Source of the DNA: Clostridia bacterium
GTDB taxonomy: Bacteria > Bacillota > Clostridia > Christensenellales > UBA1242
Assembly (NCBI GenBank): GCA_016283155.1
Contig: JAEEMI010000019.1
Location: 1 to 64,000 of the forward strand
DNA: 64,000 nucleotides
Reading direction: 5' to 3'
Within the stretch, counting starts at the first letter, position 1; every line of letters starts with the position of its first letter. A program made the position numbers and the translations under genes. The notes under the pieces were generated by a model, which worked only from the letters and a program-made list of their open reading frames with translations, made no database searches and was not told where the DNA came from. Shown piece by piece: positions 9,801 to 17,632 of this stretch.

Positions 9801-10366
9801 GTAACATAGAAGGTTACATAAAGAATTATGAAACGATTATTGAATTGTTTGATGCGTTGAAAAATAACTTAAAAAATAGTGTCGAGGTCGTTGGTGGTGT
9901 TCAATCTAAAGAAGTGCAAGATTTGATTAAACAATATCAAGATTTGGAAGCTTCTTATGAGGAATTGTATCGAACCGAAGAATATATTAAGTATGATTTG
10001 GATGCTTTGGTCGCAATTAAAGAACGTGCTGAAGAATTATGGACTAAGGTTGATGGTGTGGTGGTTTTGGCTGATGTTAAATCAGCAATTAATGATTACG
10101 CAGCAGCATTGAACAATTTACAACCAAAGAATGTAACGGTCGATGAAGAAGAATCGACTGGGGAAAAAGAAAAAATTGTTAAAACATCGTCTGGTTCGGG
10201 AATTTCTCCAATAATTCTTGGTATTATTATTGTATCGATTTTAGGTGTCGGAGTTATTGGATATATTGGTGTTGATGTAATCGTTAATAAACATCGTGCG
10301 AAGATTAATGCTCAAAATGCTAAATCAAAACGTAAACGATATAAAGATGATGAAACGTATGTTTGA
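6893..10366 (+). CDS. Large membrane-anchored surface protein with InlB-type (Flg_new) repeats
   Basis: The 1157-residue product begins with a signal or anchor segment at about 17-37. Residues 60-480 have repeated GLVG motifs (such as GGLVGANISSKIINSTL) and short strands typical of a right-handed beta-helix like GLUG/pectate-lyase folds. Two Listeria-Bacteroides repeat modules follow near 690-745 and 790-845 (GYEFKGW, GYAFVGWF, ending in W/AGW). Residues 850-1090 are helical and FIVAR-like. A C-terminal transmembrane helix at about 1105-1130 is followed by a basic tail; no LPXTG is present. It is likely an adhesin or carbohydrate-binding surface protein anchored at the membrane, with role inferred. 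Confidence 0.8.
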   Translation: MGARQKIINSWRYCTLSVLMVLAFFVMTIGFGVVDFGRVITSNLNFGTAAANSGEIDRYWVDLRSDSIAQTDVDQNGKTVWHIRTPAELAYMNYAITHEGSSGSTTDYSENIYVLENDINLNDLELNIVGETVFPYWTPIDIGNRGKNKNIKFNGNGYKIKGMRIKCDPEDTSSILNAGFFANMIGGTVENVIFENPEIVYEYVSASISENDPDRPRLPTDICIGVVAGEADSTYIHNVEITNPRITFTSIDVNAHNFYVGTAVGKLSNTTVFDSNNRISTINTMSPKKWGIDTVDINKTTIVNSSHITVNINHGHSTADTYGKATSLYFGGLVGANISSKIINSTLRDLSVTPNIADNVEGACYVGGLVGLSTQVAGDEHLIVAAGLYNNLLIDVNLGSITTTGIDKRYCGNLIGRVYAGGWVYNNIIVGGTMPYNHGTVDVNTVAYEKLWEQVTNSATMVCNDEHCVSHINGTLDPYFFDEQNNYIGDLNCVYTSSLLFEEPYVFCNTHQRIITLNSSAQQSEMIKYNFHFTGWDDPAYASFLNTPVYTPQAGDPLSKFQLVSSIIENGGYAYYAARGILQYEKGLTIPTDEENVSIEEEERAFNDLLAAVNQFRVLQHDNDNNELYLGDYFGKECPVIFKANDDDHPKLSTAYFEVENNWGSTNLSPDDYVENLTFQEIIRKPSDPVCEGYEFKGWRIKGWDQDGSNITDCPYKTYLDPNGAYYIFDRERILEPGRVFVAIWEVKKYSAAYMVREYSQDGQSYEDVPFANYPTEDNIPFGGTLKGPIQNPTSNQGYAFVGWFLENNLPEYGENANADLQWQFGQNGATMGVPENGNVLYLYAGWIDNFTMLRALLEDIKYIEYSINYAVYFNDTTGQNFKNAYDDANEALIANDATNANALLDNLKNTYAALRVDPKKLLNLPAFDESKTENSCPFLYDYNAYLSYITFKKTVEKYANADADDEVLSNIEGYIKNYETIIELFDALKNNLKNSVEVVGGVQSKEVQDLIKQYQDLEASYEELYRTEEYIKYDLDALVAIKERAEELWTKVDGVVVLADVKSAINDYAAALNNLQPKNVTVDEEESTGEKEKIVKTSSGSGISPIILGIIIVSILGVGVIGYIGVDVIVNKHRAKINAQNAKSKRKRYKDDETYV

Positions 10367-10413
10367 CACCTTTTTTAATTTAAATTTATTTGACAAAATT
10401 AGTAAAAATATGC

Positions 10414-10440
10414 TTTACAAAATATTTTATATGTTGTAAT
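10414..10440 (+). promoter_or_regulatory. Promoter of the infA-rplQ ribosomal operon
   Basis: TTTACA (10414-10419), 15 bases, TGTTGTAAT with -10 at 10435-10440; the TG element compensates for the short spacing. A leader of about 35 bases carries the strong site GGGGAGGAG before the TTG start of infA. Confidence 0.5.
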
Positions 10441-10481
10441 ATGTTTGTTATTGTGGATTTATCAGCGGGGAGGAGCGGTTT

Positions 10482-10730
10482 TTGAGTAAAGTTGATGCGA
10501 TTGAGGTCGAGGGCATCGTCATTGAAGTTATGCGCAATGCAAAATTCAAAGTCAAGTTGTCCAATGGTCATATTATTATGGCTTACTTATCAGGAAAACT
10601 TTACAAGAATAACATTAAGGTCCTTGAAGGTGATGCGGTTAAGTTGGAAATTTCACCATATGATTTAAACAACGGCCGTATTACTTGGCGTAGTAAATCT
10701 GTAATTGATAACGGAGGAAATGGACAATGA
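10482..10730 (+). CDS. infA: Translation initiation factor IF-1
   Basis: IF-1 binds the ribosomal A site during initiation. The 82-residue S1-like OB-fold protein contains the family pattern [20 protein letters not shown] and ends with the usual GRITWR segment. Translation starts at TTG 10482, unusual but supported by GGGGAGGAG 8-9 bases upstream and by the family N-terminus (MSK-DAIEVEG). It starts an operon here, without the secY-adk-map genes that commonly precede it. The stop overlaps the rpmJ start (ATGA). Confidence 0.96.
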   Translation: MSKVDAIEVEGIVIEVMRNAKFKVKLSNGHIIMAYLSGKLYKNNIKVLEGDAVKLEISPYDLNNGRITWRSKSVIDNGGNGQ

Positions 10731-10861
10731 AAGTGAGAAGTGGAGTAAAACCAATTTGCAATAAATGCAAGGTTATTAAACGCGATGGCACTGTAATGGT
10801 TATTTGTGAAAATCCAAAACACAAGCAACGTCAACCGCGTCCGTCCAAATCACCGCGATAA
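10727..10861 (+). CDS. rpmJ: 50S ribosomal protein L36 (44 residues)
   Basis: [20 protein letters not shown] at the N-terminus is the L36 signature with the first CxxC zinc ligands. The third ligand Cys and the fourth position His ([11 protein letters not shown]) follow. At 44 residues it is slightly longer than the usual 37-38 owing to a proline/serine/arginine tail. It overlaps infA by four bases. This gene is too short for most ORF callers but is unambiguous. Confidence 0.96.
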   Translation: MKVRSGVKPICNKCKVIKRDGTVMVICENPKHKQRQPRPSKSPR

Positions 10862-10871
10862 GGCAGATTCT

Positions 10872-10909
10872 CGCGCACCCCGCGCGGCAATTTTGGGGTG
10901 TGCGCTTTT
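10872..10909 (+). promoter_or_regulatory. GC-rich hairpin before rpsM: attenuator or ribosomal-protein leader
   Basis: CACCCC (10876-10881) pairs with GGGGTG (10895-10900), extended by GCG/CGC across a two-base bulge, and followed by four T. GCGC at 10873-10876 can instead pair with GCGC at 10882-10885, so two exclusive folds exist. It occupies the place where the alpha-operon leader bound by S4 is found in E. coli. A weak terminator is the alternative reading. Confidence 0.45.
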
Positions 10910-10935
10910 ATAAATAATTAAAAAAGGAGAAAATA

Positions 10936-11307
10936 ATGGCAAGAATTAGTGGTGTGGATATACCAAAAGATAAATGCATTAAATATGCTTTAACGTATAT
11001 CTATGGCATTGGTGAAAAAACGGCAGATAAGATTTGTGCGGAATGTAAGGTTGACCCTACTGTACGTACTAAAGATGTGCCGGAAGCAAAAATTAACGAA
11101 ATCAGAACTTACATTGATAAGAATATTAAAACCGAAGGTGATTTGCGTCGTGAAGTATCTTTGGATATTAAACGTTTGACAGAAATCGGTTGTTACCGTG
11201 GTATTCGTCATCGTAAAGGTTTACCTGTTCGTGGTCAATCAACCAAACAAAATGCGCGCACGCGTAAAGGTCCAAAGAAAATGGTTATCAGGACCAAGGC
11301 ATCATAA
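10936..11307 (+). CDS. rpsM: 30S ribosomal protein S13
   Basis: The 123-residue protein begins [26 protein letters not shown], which includes the S13 helix-two-turn-helix start, and ends with the basic tail [17 protein letters not shown] that reaches into the ribosomal head and contacts the tRNAs. Its length is normal. AAAAGGAG lies eight bases before ATG. It is the first of the S13-S11-S4-alpha-L17 block, separated from rpmJ by the GC-rich hairpin. Confidence 0.97.
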   Translation: MARISGVDIPKDKCIKYALTYIYGIGEKTADKICAECKVDPTVRTKDVPEAKINEIRTYIDKNIKTEGDLRREVSLDIKRLTEIGCYRGIRHRKGLPVRGQSTKQNARTRKGPKKMVIRTKAS

Positions 11308-11326
11308 GGAGTTTAGGAGGAAATAA

Positions 11327-11743
11327 ATGGCAGAAGCAAAATCAAATGCACCGATGAAAAAAAAGCCAGCTACCAAGCGTAAACAAAAAAAGACGTTAAA
11401 CGCAAAAGGTAAGGCATACATCAATGCATCATTTAACAATACGATTGTAACTTTGACCGATGACCAAGGTAATGTAATTAATTGGGCTAGTGCTGGTGTC
11501 GCTGGTTTTAAAGGAAGTCGAAAATCAACTCCATTTGCAGCTCAAACTACTGCTGAAAAAGCAGCAGCTACGGCTAAGGAAATGGGATTATTAAAAGTCG
11601 ATGTCTTTGTTAAAGGCCCTGGAGCTGGTCGTGAAAATGCTATTCGGGCTCTTAACCAAGCAGGTTTAGAAGTGTTGTCGATTACTGATACTTCACCAGT
11701 TGCTCACAATGGTTGTCGACCACCTAAGAGAAGGAGGAAATAA
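11327..11743 (+). CDS. rpsK: 30S ribosomal protein S11
   Basis: This 138-residue S11 shows the family core [16 protein letters not shown], then [14 protein letters not shown] and the C-terminal [18 protein letters not shown]. It has a lysine-rich N-terminal extension of about ten residues compared with shorter homologues. A Shine-Dalgarno site (GGAGG) precedes the start. It lies in the ribosomal platform operon between rpsM and rpsD, with two bases to rpsD. Confidence 0.97.
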   Translation: MAEAKSNAPMKKKPATKRKQKKTLNAKGKAYINASFNNTIVTLTDDQGNVINWASAGVAGFKGSRKSTPFAAQTTAEKAAATAKEMGLLKVDVFVKGPGAGRENAIRALNQAGLEVLSITDTSPVAHNGCRPPKRRRK

Positions 11744-11745
11744 TT

Positions 11746-12366
11746 ATGGCAAAATATGTTGGACCAGATTGTCGTCTTTGCCGTCGTGAAGGCTGTAAAT
11801 TATTCTTAAAAGGCGAACGTTGTTTATCAGCTAAATGTGCAATGGAAAAACGTCCAGTTGTTCCAGGTCAACACGGTTTAGCTCGCAAGAAAGAAAAAGA
11901 ATATGGAACCCAGTTGCGTGAAAAACAAAAAGTAAAACGCGCATATGGTTTACAAGAAAAACAATTCCACGCTTTATATGAGAAAGCTGCTAATTCAAAA
12001 GGACGTACCGGTGATAATTTATTATCATATTTGGAACGTCGTTTGGATAATGTAGTTTATCGTATGGGAATTGCTGATAGTCGTAGTGAAGCTCGTCAAT
12101 TAGTTTCACACGGACACATTACTGTTAATGGTAATGCTGTTAATATTCCATCTTATTTAGTTGAAAAGGGCGATGTTATTGCAATTAAAGAAACTAAAAA
12201 AGATTTGGAAATTTTCAAGGTTTTGAAAGACCAAAAAATGAGTTTACCAAAGTGGTTGGAATTTTCGGGGGCAAAATTATCAGGTAAAATTTTGGAATTA
12301 CCAACTCGTGAAGATATCGATTTGAACATTCAAGAAAACTTGATTATTGAGCTGTATTCTAAATAA
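11746..12366 (+). CDS. rpsD: 30S ribosomal protein S4, zinc-binding form
   Basis: S4 nucleates 16S rRNA folding and in many bacteria represses its own operon. The 206-residue product has the zinc-ligand pattern near the N-terminus (Cys9, Cys12, Cys26, Cys31), so it is the C+ paralogue, and the S4 RNA-binding domain from about residue 95 (RLDNVVYRMGIADSRSEARQLVSHGHI). It begins two bases after rpsK. Its presence within the operon supports a leader-binding role at the hairpin before rpsM, which is inference. Confidence 0.97.
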   Translation: MAKYVGPDCRLCRREGCKLFLKGERCLSAKCAMEKRPVVPGQHGLARKKEKEYGTQLREKQKVKRAYGLQEKQFHALYEKAANSKGRTGDNLLSYLERRLDNVVYRMGIADSRSEARQLVSHGHITVNGNAVNIPSYLVEKGDVIAIKETKKDLEIFKVLKDQKMSLPKWLEFSGAKLSGKILELPTREDIDLNIQENLIIELYSK

Positions 12367-12394
12367 AATGTAATTTGAAAGGGAGAAAATTATT

Positions 12395-13366
12395 ATGCTA
12401 AAAATGGAATTAATGAAACCGAAAATTACGGTTAACGAAAGTACTGGAGCAAAAAGTGCACACTTCATTATTGAACCATTGGAACGTGGTTATGGTACAA
12501 CCTTAGGAAATATGATTCGTCGCGTTACTTTGGGTAATTTACCTGGTACTGCTGTTACCGCGATTCGCATTAATGGTGTTAATAACGAGTTTTCAACAGT
12601 AAAAGGTGTAGTCGAAGATGTAACAGACATCGTATTAAATGTTAAAAGTTTGATTTTAAAAGCATTAACTGATGATTTAGATTATACAACTACAATGCAT
12701 ATTAACAAAAAAACTGCTGGTCCGATTTATGCAAAAGACATTGAGCACGACAGTCTGATTGAAATTTGTAATCCAGATTTAGTTATTGCTACTTTGGATA
12801 GTAATACCGAATTCAAAATGGAATTATCCGTTGCTCGTGGTCGTGGTTACGTCGTTGCTAAAGACCAAAAGGGTGCTCACGACAGTATTGGTTATATTGC
12901 TGTTGATAGTCTTTATAGTCCAGTTGTTAAATGCAATTACTTCGTTGAACCTAGTCGTGTTGGTGGTGATATGAACTATGACAAGTTGACGGTTGAATTA
13001 ACCACAAATGGCAGTGTTGAAGCAAAAGAGGTCGTTGCTTTAGCTGCAAAATTAATCCAAGACCATTTGACATTATTAATTAATATGGTTGAAGGTATGG
13101 CAGGACATAATACTTTTGTCGAAAGTAAAGAAGAGACTGTTGAAAAGATTTTTGAAACCAGTATTGAAGATATGGAACTTTCACCACGTAGTGCAAATTG
13201 CTTGAATCGTGCTAACATTAAAACAATTCGTGATTTAACAAGTAAATCTAAAGAAGATATGTTACGCGTTCGTAATTTGGGTTCAAAGAGTCTTGACGAA
13301 ATTATTTCAAAATTGGCAAGTCTTGGTCTGTCATTGCGATCATCAGAAGAGGAGGGGAACTTTTAA
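12395..13366 (+). CDS. rpoA: RNA polymerase alpha subunit
   Basis: The 323-residue alpha subunit has the dimerisation and assembly domain at about 10-235 (FIIEPLERGYGTTLGNMIRRVTL) and the C-terminal domain at about 255-315 with LSPRSANCLNRANIKTIRDL and RNLGSKSLDEI, which contacts UP elements and activators. GGGAG precedes ATG 12395; the methionines at residues 4 and 7 are further possible starts but lie farther from the site. Its TAA overlaps the ATG of rplQ by one base. Confidence 0.97.
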   Translation: MLKMELMKPKITVNESTGAKSAHFIIEPLERGYGTTLGNMIRRVTLGNLPGTAVTAIRINGVNNEFSTVKGVVEDVTDIVLNVKSLILKALTDDLDYTTTMHINKKTAGPIYAKDIEHDSLIEICNPDLVIATLDSNTEFKMELSVARGRGYVVAKDQKGAHDSIGYIAVDSLYSPVVKCNYFVEPSRVGGDMNYDKLTVELTTNGSVEAKEVVALAAKLIQDHLTLLINMVEGMAGHNTFVESKEETVEKIFETSIEDMELSPRSANCLNRANIKTIRDLTSKSKEDMLRVRNLGSKSLDEIISKLASLGLSLRSSEEEGNF

Positions 13367-13875
13367 TGAAACCAGCAAAATTAGGACGCGAAACTTCACA
13401 ACATATGGCAATTTTGCGTAACCAAGTTTCAACTTTGTTTTGGACTGGTCGTGTTGCTACAACATATGCACGTGCAAAAGCTACAGCTGCATTGGCTGAA
13501 AAATATTTAACTTTGGCAATTAATACTTATGCTGATACCGTTACTACGGAAAAAGAATTTACTGATAATAAAGGTGTCAAAAGCAAACGTAAAGTTTTAG
13601 TTGATGGTCCAAAGAAATTGGCTGCTCGTCGTGAATTAATGGCTAATCTTTATGATTATCAAGAAATTCGTAGTAAAGATGAGAGCAAAAAAAGTTTCGA
13701 AAAACGTACACAACACATAAACCACCCTATTATTGAAAAAATCTTTAATGAATTAGCACCTAAATATGCTAAACGCATTAAGGAAACTGGTAGTGCAGGT
13801 GGTTATACCCGTGTATTAAAAACGGGTATTCGCAAAGGTGACGATGCGATGACAGCAATTGTTGAGTTAATTTAA
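13366..13875 (+). CDS. rplQ: 50S ribosomal protein L17, enlarged
   Basis: L17 forms part of the exit-tunnel side of the large subunit. Residues 1-50 match the family (KLGRETSQHMAILRNQVSTLF, then TTYARAKATAALAEK) and the C-terminal GGYTRVLKTGIRKGDDAMTAIVEL is canonical. At 169 residues it is about 50 longer than B. subtilis or E. coli L17, because of a lysine- and glutamate-rich insertion at about 60-125. It is the last gene of the operon and overlaps the convergent veg gene by four bases. Confidence 0.95.
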   Translation: MKPAKLGRETSQHMAILRNQVSTLFWTGRVATTYARAKATAALAEKYLTLAINTYADTVTTEKEFTDNKGVKSKRKVLVDGPKKLAARRELMANLYDYQEIRSKDESKKSFEKRTQHINHPIIEKIFNELAPKYAKRIKETGSAGGYTRVLKTGIRKGDDAMTAIVELI

Positions 13876-14126
13876 CTAACTTCTTCAATTTGAACTTCAC
13901 CGCAAAGCACGTCATTATAAGAATAAGATAGACACGGAATTCGTTCTGTGTCTTTTTCTTTGTTTTTTAATCGAACAATAAAAACACTTGGAAAAGTGTT
14001 TTCGATGGTTCCAGCATATTTTGAAATCCTTTTACGACCACGACAAACTGACATTTTGATATCCTTTCCCAGCATCGCGTGAATTTTAGCTTTGATGATT
14101 TCAATTGATTGAGTTTTTTTACGCAT
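13872..14126 (-). CDS. veg: Veg family protein
   Basis: This 84-residue protein matches the Veg/DUF1021 family of Firmicutes: an N-terminal helix with IEIIKAKIHAMLGKDI, then GRKRISKYAGTIENTFPSVFIVRL and a C-terminal SYSYNDVLCGEVQI. B. subtilis Veg stimulates biofilm gene expression; its biochemical activity is not settled. The insertion KNKEKDTERIPC between the two conserved blocks is where the terminator of the opposite operon is encoded. A possible -10 (AATAAT) ends six bases before the ATG, but I see no -35. The stop overlaps that of rplQ. Confidence 0.9.
   Translation of the reverse strand: MRKKTQSIEIIKAKIHAMLGKDIKMSVCRGRKRISKYAGTIENTFPSVFIVRLKNKEKDTERIPCLSYSYNDVLCGEVQIEEVS
13931..13957 (+). 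terminator. Terminator of the infA-rplQ operon, inside veg
   Basis: GACACGGAA pairs with TTCTGTGTC (one G-U) around a TTCG tetraloop, and TTTTTC follows. It sits 56 bases after the rplQ stop but within the coding sequence of the convergent veg gene, where the reverse complement encodes part of a charged loop. Confidence 0.8.
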
Positions 14127-14171
14127 ACATTAATTATTGCCCAAATATAATTTGTTATAGGGGGAAAAATT

Positions 14172-15698
14172 ATGATGGAAGTTTTGAAAGAAGATTTAGC
14201 CGAACGTGAATTAATTACATTGGATAATATTCAATTTAAGATGGAACACAAGGTGAATTTGCCTGAAAATGCTAAGAAATTAATTGGTGTAAATTGTCAA
14301 TTGTTAGGACAAAATGTGCAAATTAATGACAATGAAATTGTATTAAATGGTAGTTTAATCGTACGTTTAGTTTTTATTAACGAATTCGAGAAATTTGATA
14401 GTCAAGATATTACGGAAACATTTGAAAAGAAAGTTAGTATCAAAGATGGTAATGCTAATCAGTTCTTTGCGAATGTGACTTTAGTTGATAGTAATTGGCA
14501 ATTACAGGATAATCAAATTATTTTGGAAAATTTGTTGGCAGTAACAATACAAACCATTAAATCCCAAGATTTACAAATTGTTAGTGATTTAACAGGGGAT
14601 GTAGAAGTGCGCAAAACGGAACATCAGATTTTGACGTTTAATTCAGTCTTGCACGATAAATTTGAAATTGAAGAAAATGTTGAATTAGATACATTCTGTG
14701 AAGGTGTATTAGGTGTTGATGTCAATCCTAATCTAAAAGAGGTAGTCGCAAGTAGTGGTAAAATTAATCTAAAAGGTATGTTATCAGTAAATGTTTTAGG
14801 TGTGAAGACGGTTGAAAATGTCAGTGTTCCATATAATACAATACGTGAAATTGACTTTTCGAAGAGTATTATAATAAATGGAATTACAAGTGAAGATTTG
14901 GCCTGTGGTGTGGTTGTCGTGAATGCTGTTAATATGCACATCGAAAATACTCAGAACGGTGCGGTGTTGACTCTAAAATTAGAATTGATGTTTAATGGTT
15001 GTGTATATAGTAACCACAAATTTAATACAGTTGTTGATGCGATTTCTTTTGATAAAGAACTTACTTTTCAAACGACACAAGCAAACTGTATTGAAGTTTT
15101 GCCACAGGTTAATACAACTATTGATATTGAGAATAATATTAATTTGGCTTCAAATATGCCGTATATATCGCATGTCTTATCGGTTGATGGTGCGCGAATT
15201 AATCGTTTACAGGTTAGTGCGGCCGATGGTAAGACAATCTTAGAAGGTGTTTTAGCAGTTAATTTGTTATTAGAAAATGAAGAACATTTATTAATTGGTA
15301 ATTGCTATGAAGTTCCGTTTCAAACGCATATTCGGATGGATAATTTAGATCGTGACTATGAGGTTAGTGCAGTTGTTGTTCCCTTAACGGTTAATGCTAA
15401 AGCACGTCGTGGTGTTGAATTGTTGATTGATGCTCAATTAAGCGTAGTTGTGCAAGCAAACACAAAGAAAAAAATTACTGTTGTTAATAATTTGGAAGAG
15501 GGTGCACCGAAAACTGATGATGGTAGTGCAATTCGTATTTATATCATTGGGGATAAAGAAAGTCTTTGGGATTTAGCTAAACGTACAAATCTTAGTAGTG
15601 CGGCTTTGTTACAACAAAATCCCAACCTTGAAAATGGTTGTACTCCTGGTGAACGCATTGTGGTTTATCGACACGAAAATGTTAATTTATCTTTGTAA
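14172..15698 (+). CDS. SPOCS (DUF3794)-LysM protein, spore/cell-envelope
   Basis: The 508-residue product has repeated strand-rich SPOCS-type modules over about 20-440 (recognisable by DxxI...GxLxVxxLY-like strands and INGITSEDL, LxxVxxHIE) and a LysM domain at about 455-505 (YIIGDKESLWDLAKRTNLSSAALLQQNP), which binds peptidoglycan. In Clostridia such proteins are linked to spore coat or cortex assembly; that role is inferred. It has no signal peptide, as for SafA/SpoVID-like coat morphogens. GGGGG precedes the first of two adjacent ATG codons. The 3' end overlaps the convergent copper ATPase gene by 12 bases. Confidence 0.85.
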   Translation: MMEVLKEDLAERELITLDNIQFKMEHKVNLPENAKKLIGVNCQLLGQNVQINDNEIVLNGSLIVRLVFINEFEKFDSQDITETFEKKVSIKDGNANQFFANVTLVDSNWQLQDNQIILENLLAVTIQTIKSQDLQIVSDLTGDVEVRKTEHQILTFNSVLHDKFEIEENVELDTFCEGVLGVDVNPNLKEVVASSGKINLKGMLSVNVLGVKTVENVSVPYNTIREIDFSKSIIINGITSEDLACGVVVVNAVNMHIENTQNGAVLTLKLELMFNGCVYSNHKFNTVVDAISFDKELTFQTTQANCIEVLPQVNTTIDIENNINLASNMPYISHVLSVDGARINRLQVSAADGKTILEGVLAVNLLLENEEHLLIGNCYEVPFQTHIRMDNLDRDYEVSAVVVPLTVNAKARRGVELLIDAQLSVVVQANTKKKITVVNNLEEGAPKTDDGSAIRIYIIGDKESLWDLAKRTNLSSAALLQQNPNLENGCTPGERIVVYRHENVNLSL

Positions 15699-17609
15699 AG
15701 TTAAAGCATTAATTACTACACAAATTGAACTTAAACTCATTGCGCTAGCAGCAATCATTGGATTTAAAGTTAAATGCAAAAATGGATATAAAATTCCGGC
15801 GGCTAATGGTATTCCTAATAGATTATAAATGAATGCCCAAAATAAACCACGTTTAATATTTCGTACTGTGCGATGACTAAGTTTAATTGCTGTGACTAGG
15901 TCAGTAAGCGAATTCTTAATTAACACGATGTCTGCTGTTTCAATAGCAATATCTGTTCCACTGCCAATTGCCACGCCAATGTTAGCAATCTTTAGAGCCG
16001 GAGAATCATTGATACCATCACCAACCATTAAAATGTGATGTCCATTTTTCTGTAACGCAGTAATAATTTGATATTTTTCTGTCGGTAACACATTAGCAAT
16101 AACTTGATTGATACCAACTTTTTTAGCGAACGCTGTAGCAGTGGTTTGATTGTCACCGGTTAACATAATAACGTGTAAACCCATCTTTTTTAAGCATTGA
16201 ATGGCATTAATGCTATCTGGGCGAATGGTATCGGCTAAAGCTACCGCACCAAGAAGTTTGTCGGTAGTGGCACATAGAATTGTGGTTTTGCCTTCTTGTG
16301 CATATTGTTCAGTTAGTTCAATTGCTTTTTGGCGGTCTGTTTGATGTAGGTAAGGGGCAATGAATTTGGCATTGCCTAGATAAATTGGGCGATTACCAAG
16401 ATTGGCTTGAATACCTTGTCCAGGAGTTTCACGAAAATGATTAATGTCAAGATAAACGCGTTTGTTACCATATGCCGTAACAATCGCTTTAGCTAACGGA
16501 TGTTCACTGTAACGTTCAATGCTAGCATAAAATTGTAATAAATTTATTTGATTTAAATTTGCTTGCAACGAAAGGATATCGGTTATTTTAAATGTACCAT
16601 TGGTTATGGTGCCAGTTTTATCAAGAATTACTGTATCAATTCGATTAAGATTTTCTAGATGAGTGGCATCTTTAAATAGAATTCCAGCAGTTGCGCCTTT
16701 GCCAGTGGCAATCATTATTGCAAGTGGGGTAGCCAATCCTAAGGCACACGGACAAGAAATTACTAAAACACTGATGCTAAAATTAAAGGCTAAAGAAAAA
16801 TCGCGACTGATTAATAACCAAATTATTAATGTAATCAGCGCGATGCTAATTACAATTGGTACAAAAATTCCACTAACTTTATCGGCTAAACGGGCGATGG
16901 GGGCTTTTGAGTTACTTGCTTGGTTAACAATTTGAATAATTTGTGATAAAGTGGTATCTTTTCCAACTCTAGTGGCTTGAAAAGTAAATGTGCCATTTTC
17001 GTTAGTGGTGGCGGCAATGACAGTGTCGCCGACTTTTTTTGTGACAGGTAAACTTTCGCCAGTAATGGTAGCTTGATTTAATAAACCAGTCCCGTTAATT
17101 ATGACACCATCGACGGGAATAATATCACCTGGCTTTATTAAAATAATGTCATTTAATGATAAAGCATCAATTGCAATGTTTTGTGGCCTTCCATTTTTAA
17201 TGATGGTGCAGTTTTTTGGTGCTAATTGAATTAATTGTTCAAGGGCTTTTGATGTGCGAACTTTGGCTCTTGATTCAAAATATTTCCCTAATGATACTAA
17301 AGTGATAATAGTTGCAGCACTTTCAAAATATAGATTATGATTGATGTGTTGACCCAGAATAATTAAGATTATGACGACAATACCATAGATGTAAGTAGCG
17401 CTGGTGCTAAGGGCAACTAATGTATCCATATTGGGTACAAATTTGAAAAGTGCTTGGTATCCACGTGTAAAAAATTGGTAGTTTAAAATTAAAATTATTG
17501 AAGTAATACATAATTGGATAATTCCAAAAAGAATTAAATGATTTGTGCTGTGCATTGTTAACATTGCAAAAATCATTAGTGGTAGCCATAATGTTATAGA
17601 AATTATCAA
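15687..17609 (-). CDS. copA: Copper-exporting P1B-type ATPase (CopA) body, in -1 frame to its HMA domain
   Basis: CopA pumps Cu(I) out using ATP. The product shows eight expected helices, the actuator TGES near 180, the metal site SCPCALG near 285, the phosphorylation site DKTGT near 330, the HP motif (EHPLAKA), and GDGINDSPA near 528. YN and MSLSS motifs in the last helices mark Cu(I) specificity (P1B-1). The only start in this frame is TTG 17609, which has no ribosome binding site and cuts into the first helix. The frame is open upstream through a run of nine A that ends the HMA gene. A -1 shift there would fuse the two into a normal CopA. Confidence 0.9.
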   Translation of the reverse strand: MIISITLWLPLMIFAMLTMHSTNHLILFGIIQLCITSIILILNYQFFTRGYQALFKFVPNMDTLVALSTSATYIYGIVVIILIILGQHINHNLYFESAATIITLVSLGKYFESRAKVRTSKALEQLIQLAPKNCTIIKNGRPQNIAIDALSLNDIILIKPGDIIPVDGVIINGTGLLNQATITGESLPVTKKVGDTVIAATTNENGTFTFQATRVGKDTTLSQIIQIVNQASNSKAPIARLADKVSGIFVPIVISIALITLIIWLLISRDFSLAFNFSISVLVISCPCALGLATPLAIMIATGKGATAGILFKDATHLENLNRIDTVILDKTGTITNGTFKITDILSLQANLNQINLLQFYASIERYSEHPLAKAIVTAYGNKRVYLDINHFRETPGQGIQANLGNRPIYLGNAKFIAPYLHQTDRQKAIELTEQYAQEGKTTILCATTDKLLGAVALADTIRPDSINAIQCLKKMGLHVIMLTGDNQTTATAFAKKVGINQVIANVLPTEKYQIITALQKNGHHILMVGDGINDSPALKIANIGVAIGSGTDIAIETADIVLIKNSLTDLVTAIKLSHRTVRNIKRGLFWAFIYNLLGIPLAAGILYPFLHLTLNPMIAASAMSLSSICVVINALTLQR

Positions 17610-17614
17610 TTTAA

Positions 17615-17632
17615 TTAGTTTTTTTTTACTGG
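17615..17632 (-). promoter_or_regulatory. Candidate -1 ribosomal frameshift site (nine A followed by CTAA)
   Basis: In the HMA frame the codons are GTA AAA AAA AAC TAA, containing A-AAA-AAA and A-AAA-AAC slippery heptamers with the stop next. Slipping -1 reads AAA AAA AAA CTA ATT AAA and joins CopA in frame. I see no obvious downstream stem-loop or upstream Shine-Dalgarno-like stimulator. Confidence 0.6.

Noticed and set aside
14122-14129. CATACATT as a sigma E type -10 box for the SPOCS-LysM gene
   Set aside because: No matching -35 element lies 16-18 bases upstream, and the site sits in the start region of veg.
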